A stretch of DNA of 64,000 bases, from positions 1 to 64,000 of the forward strand of contig JACRKC010000009.1 in NCBI GenBank assembly GCA_016235555.1, written 5' to 3'. The notes beneath the pieces are model-generated. The model was not told the DNA's origin. It searched no databases and was given only the letters and a program-made list of their open reading frames with translations. The translations under genes were made by a program, and so were the position numbers. This DNA is from Verrucomicrobiota bacterium (GTDB taxonomy: Bacteria; Verrucomicrobiota; Verrucomicrobiia; Opitutales; Opitutaceae). Position 1 is the first letter of the stretch; each line of letters begins with the position of its first letter. Shown in pieces: positions 61,563-64,000 of the stretch.

Positions 61563-62441
61563 ATGACCCGCCTCAAGAAACTCACCGCCCTGCTCGCCAC
61601 TCTCGCGCTGCCGGCTGCTGCTTTGGCCGAAGGCGTGGACCCCAGTGCGGCCAAACTCGTCGATTTCGGTCATGGTTGGGCGATCACCAATAGCATGATG
61701 ACCGGCTGGTGCATTTCCGGCCTGTTGATCGCGCTGGTGCTCGGCCTCGTCGGAAAACCGAAGGTTCTCCCGTCCAAGGGGCAGGCGGTGGTCGAGTCGC
61801 TCATCGAGGCGCTGCGCGGATTGTTCGAGCCGATCGTGGGCAAACACGCGTTTCCCGCGGCGTTTCCGCTGCTCATCACTTTTTTCCTCTTCATCCTTTT
61901 CCACAACTGGATGGGCCTCATCCCCGGCGTCGGCACGATGGGGTGGGGGCATGAGGTCGACGGACACTTCCACATCACCCGCCCGCTGATCCGCCCGCAC
62001 AACTCCGACTTCAACAGCACCATCGCGCTCGCGCTCATCTCGTTCGGCGCGTGGGCGATCATCGTCTTCAAATACACCGGCCCGAAGATGATCATCTGGG
62101 ATCTCTTCGGCAACAAGGCCGACAAGAAGGAGACCCCCGGCTGGCTGTATCCGATTCTCTCGCTCGTGTTCCTCGCCGTCGGCTTCATCGAGGTGTTCTC
62201 GATTGTGATCCGGCCGTTCACGCTGTCGGTCCGTCTCTTCGGCAACATCTTCGGCGGTGAAAACCTGCTCCATGGCACGGGTTTCTTCTTCGTGTTTTAC
62301 TTCATGGAGATGCTCGTCGGCCTCATCCAGGCGCTCGTGTTCACGCTGCTGACGTCGGTTTATATCGGTCTGCTCTGCAACCATGGCGACGACCACGAAC
62401 ACGACGAGGCCCACGGTCACGCGGCCGATTCGCACCACTGA
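61563..62441 (+). CDS. atpB: F1Fo ATP synthase subunit a
   Basis: 292 aa. An apparent cleavable signal peptide (MTRLKKLTALLATLALPAAA) precedes five or six helices. The essential arginine lies in FTLSVRLFGNIFGGENLL. The C-terminus is His/Asp-rich (HGDDHEHDEAHGHAADSHH). It opens the operon a, c, b, delta, alpha. No atpI is seen before it; a TTGACG at 61495 is a possible -35 element without a convincing -10. Confidence 0.93.
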   Translation: MTRLKKLTALLATLALPAAALAEGVDPSAAKLVDFGHGWAITNSMMTGWCISGLLIALVLGLVGKPKVLPSKGQAVVESLIEALRGLFEPIVGKHAFPAAFPLLITFFLFILFHNWMGLIPGVGTMGWGHEVDGHFHITRPLIRPHNSDFNSTIALALISFGAWAIIVFKYTGPKMIIWDLFGNKADKKETPGWLYPILSLVFLAVGFIEVFSIVIRPFTLSVRLFGNIFGGENLLHGTGFFFVFYFMEMLVGLIQALVFTLLTSVYIGLLCNHGDDHEHDEAHGHAADSHH

Positions 62442-62519
62442 TCGCTCAGAATAATTTCCCGTCGGGAGCGTGCCCCGCGTGCGCACGGCGGAACTCCAAC
62501 CAACAAAACCACCATCCAC

Positions 62520-62729
62520 ATGATCACCCTCCTCGCTGAACTCCAGGGCAACATCGCCTCTGCGTTTGGTCTCCTCGGCGGCGCCCTCGGCGTCGGTCTC
62601 ATCGGCCTCAAGGCCGCCGAAGCGGTCGGCCGCAATCCCGCCGCCTCCGGCAAAATCCTCGTCCAGGCCATCATCGGCATGGCGCTCGCCGAAGGTCTCG
62701 GCATTCTCGCGCTGTTCCTCGCCAAGTAA
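62520..62729 (+). CDS. atpE: F1Fo ATP synthase subunit c
   Basis: 69 aa hairpin of two helices. The first has GGALGVGLIGLKAAEAVGRN, the conserved loop is RNPAASGK, and the ion-binding carboxylate is Glu58 in MALAEGLGIL. The residue after the Glu is Gly, and no Gln/Ser/Thr sodium-ligand set is visible, so protons are the likely ion. No ribosome-binding site is obvious. Confidence 0.95.
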   Translation: MITLLAELQGNIASAFGLLGGALGVGLIGLKAAEAVGRNPAASGKILVQAIIGMALAEGLGILALFLAK

Positions 62730-62787
62730 GTCTTCGCCTTGAACCCCGGCAGCGCGACGCCCTCGCGCTGCCACACTCTTTCCTGCC

Positions 62788-63336
62788 ATGACGCTGTCTC
62801 TCTTCCTCGCCGCCGCCGCCGAACACGCCGCCTCTCCCGGCATCGTCGAGAAATTCGGCCTCGAGCCGAAATACATCGCGATCCAGACGTTCAGCTTCCT
62901 GGTCGTCATGGCTGTCCTCTACTTCTTCGGCATCAAGCCGACCGTGGCCGCGATGGAGGAGCGCAACGCCAAGATCGCTTCCGGCTTGAAGCACGCTGAG
63001 GAGATGCAGGCCAAGCTCGCCGCCGCGCAGCAGGAGAGCGCCGCCCTCGTGAAGAAAGCCCAAGGCGAAGCGACCCGCATCATCGACGATGCGCGCAAGA
63101 CCGCGAAGGACTTCCTCGACAAGCAGACCCAGGACGCCGCGGCCAAGTCCAACGACCTGCTGGCGAAGGCCCAGCAGGCCATCGAGCTCGAGCACAAGAA
63201 AATGCTCAACGAAGCCCGCGGCGAAATCGCCCGCCTCGTCGTCACCACCACCGAGCGCGTGCTCGCCAAGAAGCTCACCGACGCGGATCGCGCGGCTTAC
63301 AACGATGCCGCCACCCGCGAGCTCACGAGCGTCTAA
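62788..63336 (+). CDS. atpF: F1Fo ATP synthase subunit b
   Basis: 182 aa. One membrane helix at about 30-48 ([20 protein letters not shown]), then a long charged coiled coil ([20 protein letters not shown] onward) to the C-terminus. It forms the peripheral stalk joining Fo to the delta subunit. Normal place after atpE. Confidence 0.92.
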   Translation: MTLSLFLAAAAEHAASPGIVEKFGLEPKYIAIQTFSFLVVMAVLYFFGIKPTVAAMEERNAKIASGLKHAEEMQAKLAAAQQESAALVKKAQGEATRIIDDARKTAKDFLDKQTQDAAAKSNDLLAKAQQAIELEHKKMLNEARGEIARLVVTTTERVLAKKLTDADRAAYNDAATRELTSV

Positions 63337-63375
63337 ACACACTCACTAAGCCACTTTCACCCGCCGCCCGCTGCG

Positions 63376-63771
63376 ATGGCCTCCGCGAAAAAACAGATCC
63401 AGACGCTCGCCCGCCAGCTCTTCAAACTGAGCTTCGACAACGGCGCGCTCACCAGCGATCGCGTTGCCGGCGTGCTGGCCTACGTCGAAAAGACGCGCCC
63501 GGCCCACACCACCGCGGTGCTCAAGGCCTACCACCGCCTCGTCGCCGCCGAGTTCGCCCGCGGCCAGGCCGTGGTGGAACATGCCGGTGCCGTCAGCGAG
63601 GCGACCCTCGCCGGTATCGCCGCATCCATGACAAAGAAATACGCTCGTCGCGTTACGACCGTGGCCCGCAAGAACGATGCACTCCTCGCCGGCGTGCGCA
63701 TCCGGGTCGGCGACGATGTTTATGAGTCATCTGTCGCCGGCCAGCTCGCCGTGCTTTCCGCCGCCGTCTGA
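63376..63771 (+). CDS. atpH: F1Fo ATP synthase subunit delta, short form
   Basis: 131 aa, against a usual length near 175-180. The N-terminal helical domain is reduced (ASAKKQIQTLARQLFKLSFD, then VAGVLAYVEKTRPAH), while the C-terminal part is standard: KKYARRVTTVARKNDALLAG and VRIRVGDDVYESSVAGQL. It lies between atpF and atpA, so the assignment is firm despite the length. Confidence 0.88.
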   Translation: MASAKKQIQTLARQLFKLSFDNGALTSDRVAGVLAYVEKTRPAHTTAVLKAYHRLVAAEFARGQAVVEHAGAVSEATLAGIAASMTKKYARRVTTVARKNDALLAGVRIRVGDDVYESSVAGQLAVLSAAV

Positions 63772-63810
63772 TTTTCCAAAAATACCCGCACCCAACCTCT
63801 CTACTCTCCG

Positions 63811-64000
63811 ATGAGCACCGTCCTCGAACAAATCGAACAACAAATCGCCAAGCTCTCCACCAAGGCGGTCAAGAAGAACACAGGCGTGATCCGCACGGTC
63901 GCCGACGGCGTCGCGAAGATCGATGGCCTGTCCGACGTGATGTATAACGAGATGGTGCAGTTCCCCGGTGGCGCCATCGGCATCGCGCTCAACCTCGAAG
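63811..64000 (+). CDS. atpA: F1Fo ATP synthase subunit alpha, N-terminal fragment
   Basis: The first 63 codons before the window ends. They read [20 protein letters not shown], then [20 protein letters not shown] and [16 protein letters not shown], the usual N-terminal beta-barrel of the alpha subunit. It follows atpH by 39 bases, and the gene continues beyond the right edge. Confidence 0.95.
   Translation, partial: MSTVLEQIEQQIAKLSTKAVKKNTGVIRTVADGVAKIDGLSDVMYNEMVQFPGGAIGIALNLE

Overview
This 64 kb, high-GC window looks like a chromosomal segment of a Verrucomicrobiota member, most likely of the family Opitutaceae. This is inferred from gene content: a CE15 esterase, ThuA-domain proteins, DUF6454, pectate-lyase-fold and PQQ-propeller secreted enzymes, a LexA-like site of the verrucomicrobial type before recA, and dense REP-like palindromes. 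No phylogeny was computed. All genes were read by eye.

Layout. 1-1.2 kb: start of a complex I operon (nuoA, nuoB, nuoC), minus strand. 1.4-5.2 kb: molybdenum cofactor genes moaE, moaD, moaC and moeA (minus) divergent from moaA (plus). 5.2-9.5 kb: a VapBC-type pair, a membrane protein, dnaN, and pssA coupled to a RelE-fold gene. 9.8-18 kb: threonine ammonia-lyase, two ABC-2 transporter pairs, and a three-gene unit of a secreted protein, an ECF sigma factor and an anti-sigma factor. 18-27.4 kb: a DUF433/PIN-like toxin-antitoxin pair, then secreted carbohydrate-related enzymes (CE15 esterase, FAD oxidoreductase, PQQ propeller with a DUF4350-like partner, beta-helix protein) around a REP-associated transposase (RAYT) flanked by its own palindromes. 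27.8-29.3 kb: an AAA ATPase/PD-(D/E)XK gene bounded by 11-bp direct repeats. 29.5-40 kb: gltD-gltB, a glutaredoxin-like gene with terminator, a nucleotide-sugar epimerase, an orphan kinase-like protein and an ion transporter. 40-45.4 kb: a decayed accessory island (SEC-C protein, cysteine desulfurase remnant, polyvalent-kinase-like protein, frameshifted HNH nuclease, and a toxin-antitoxin locus split by a miniature element). 45.4-49.5 kb: two ThuA paralogues with a sugar epimerase, then a DUF6454 protein. 49.5-64 kb: MntA-HepT, recA, a lipoprotein, a three-gene ABC efflux system, pdxH, mnmE-mnmG-trmB, and the F1Fo ATP synthase operon up to the start of atpA.

The most unusual layer is the repeats. 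Several REP families share a GTAG or GTGG foot beside a hairpin. Three copies of one miniature inverted-repeat element carry 9-bp target duplications. Another element has an 11-bp duplication, and one sits inside a REP with a 4-bp duplication. One insertion lies exactly on the start codon of a PIN toxin, another palindrome lies inside a signal-peptide coding region, and several stop codons are supplied by REP feet.
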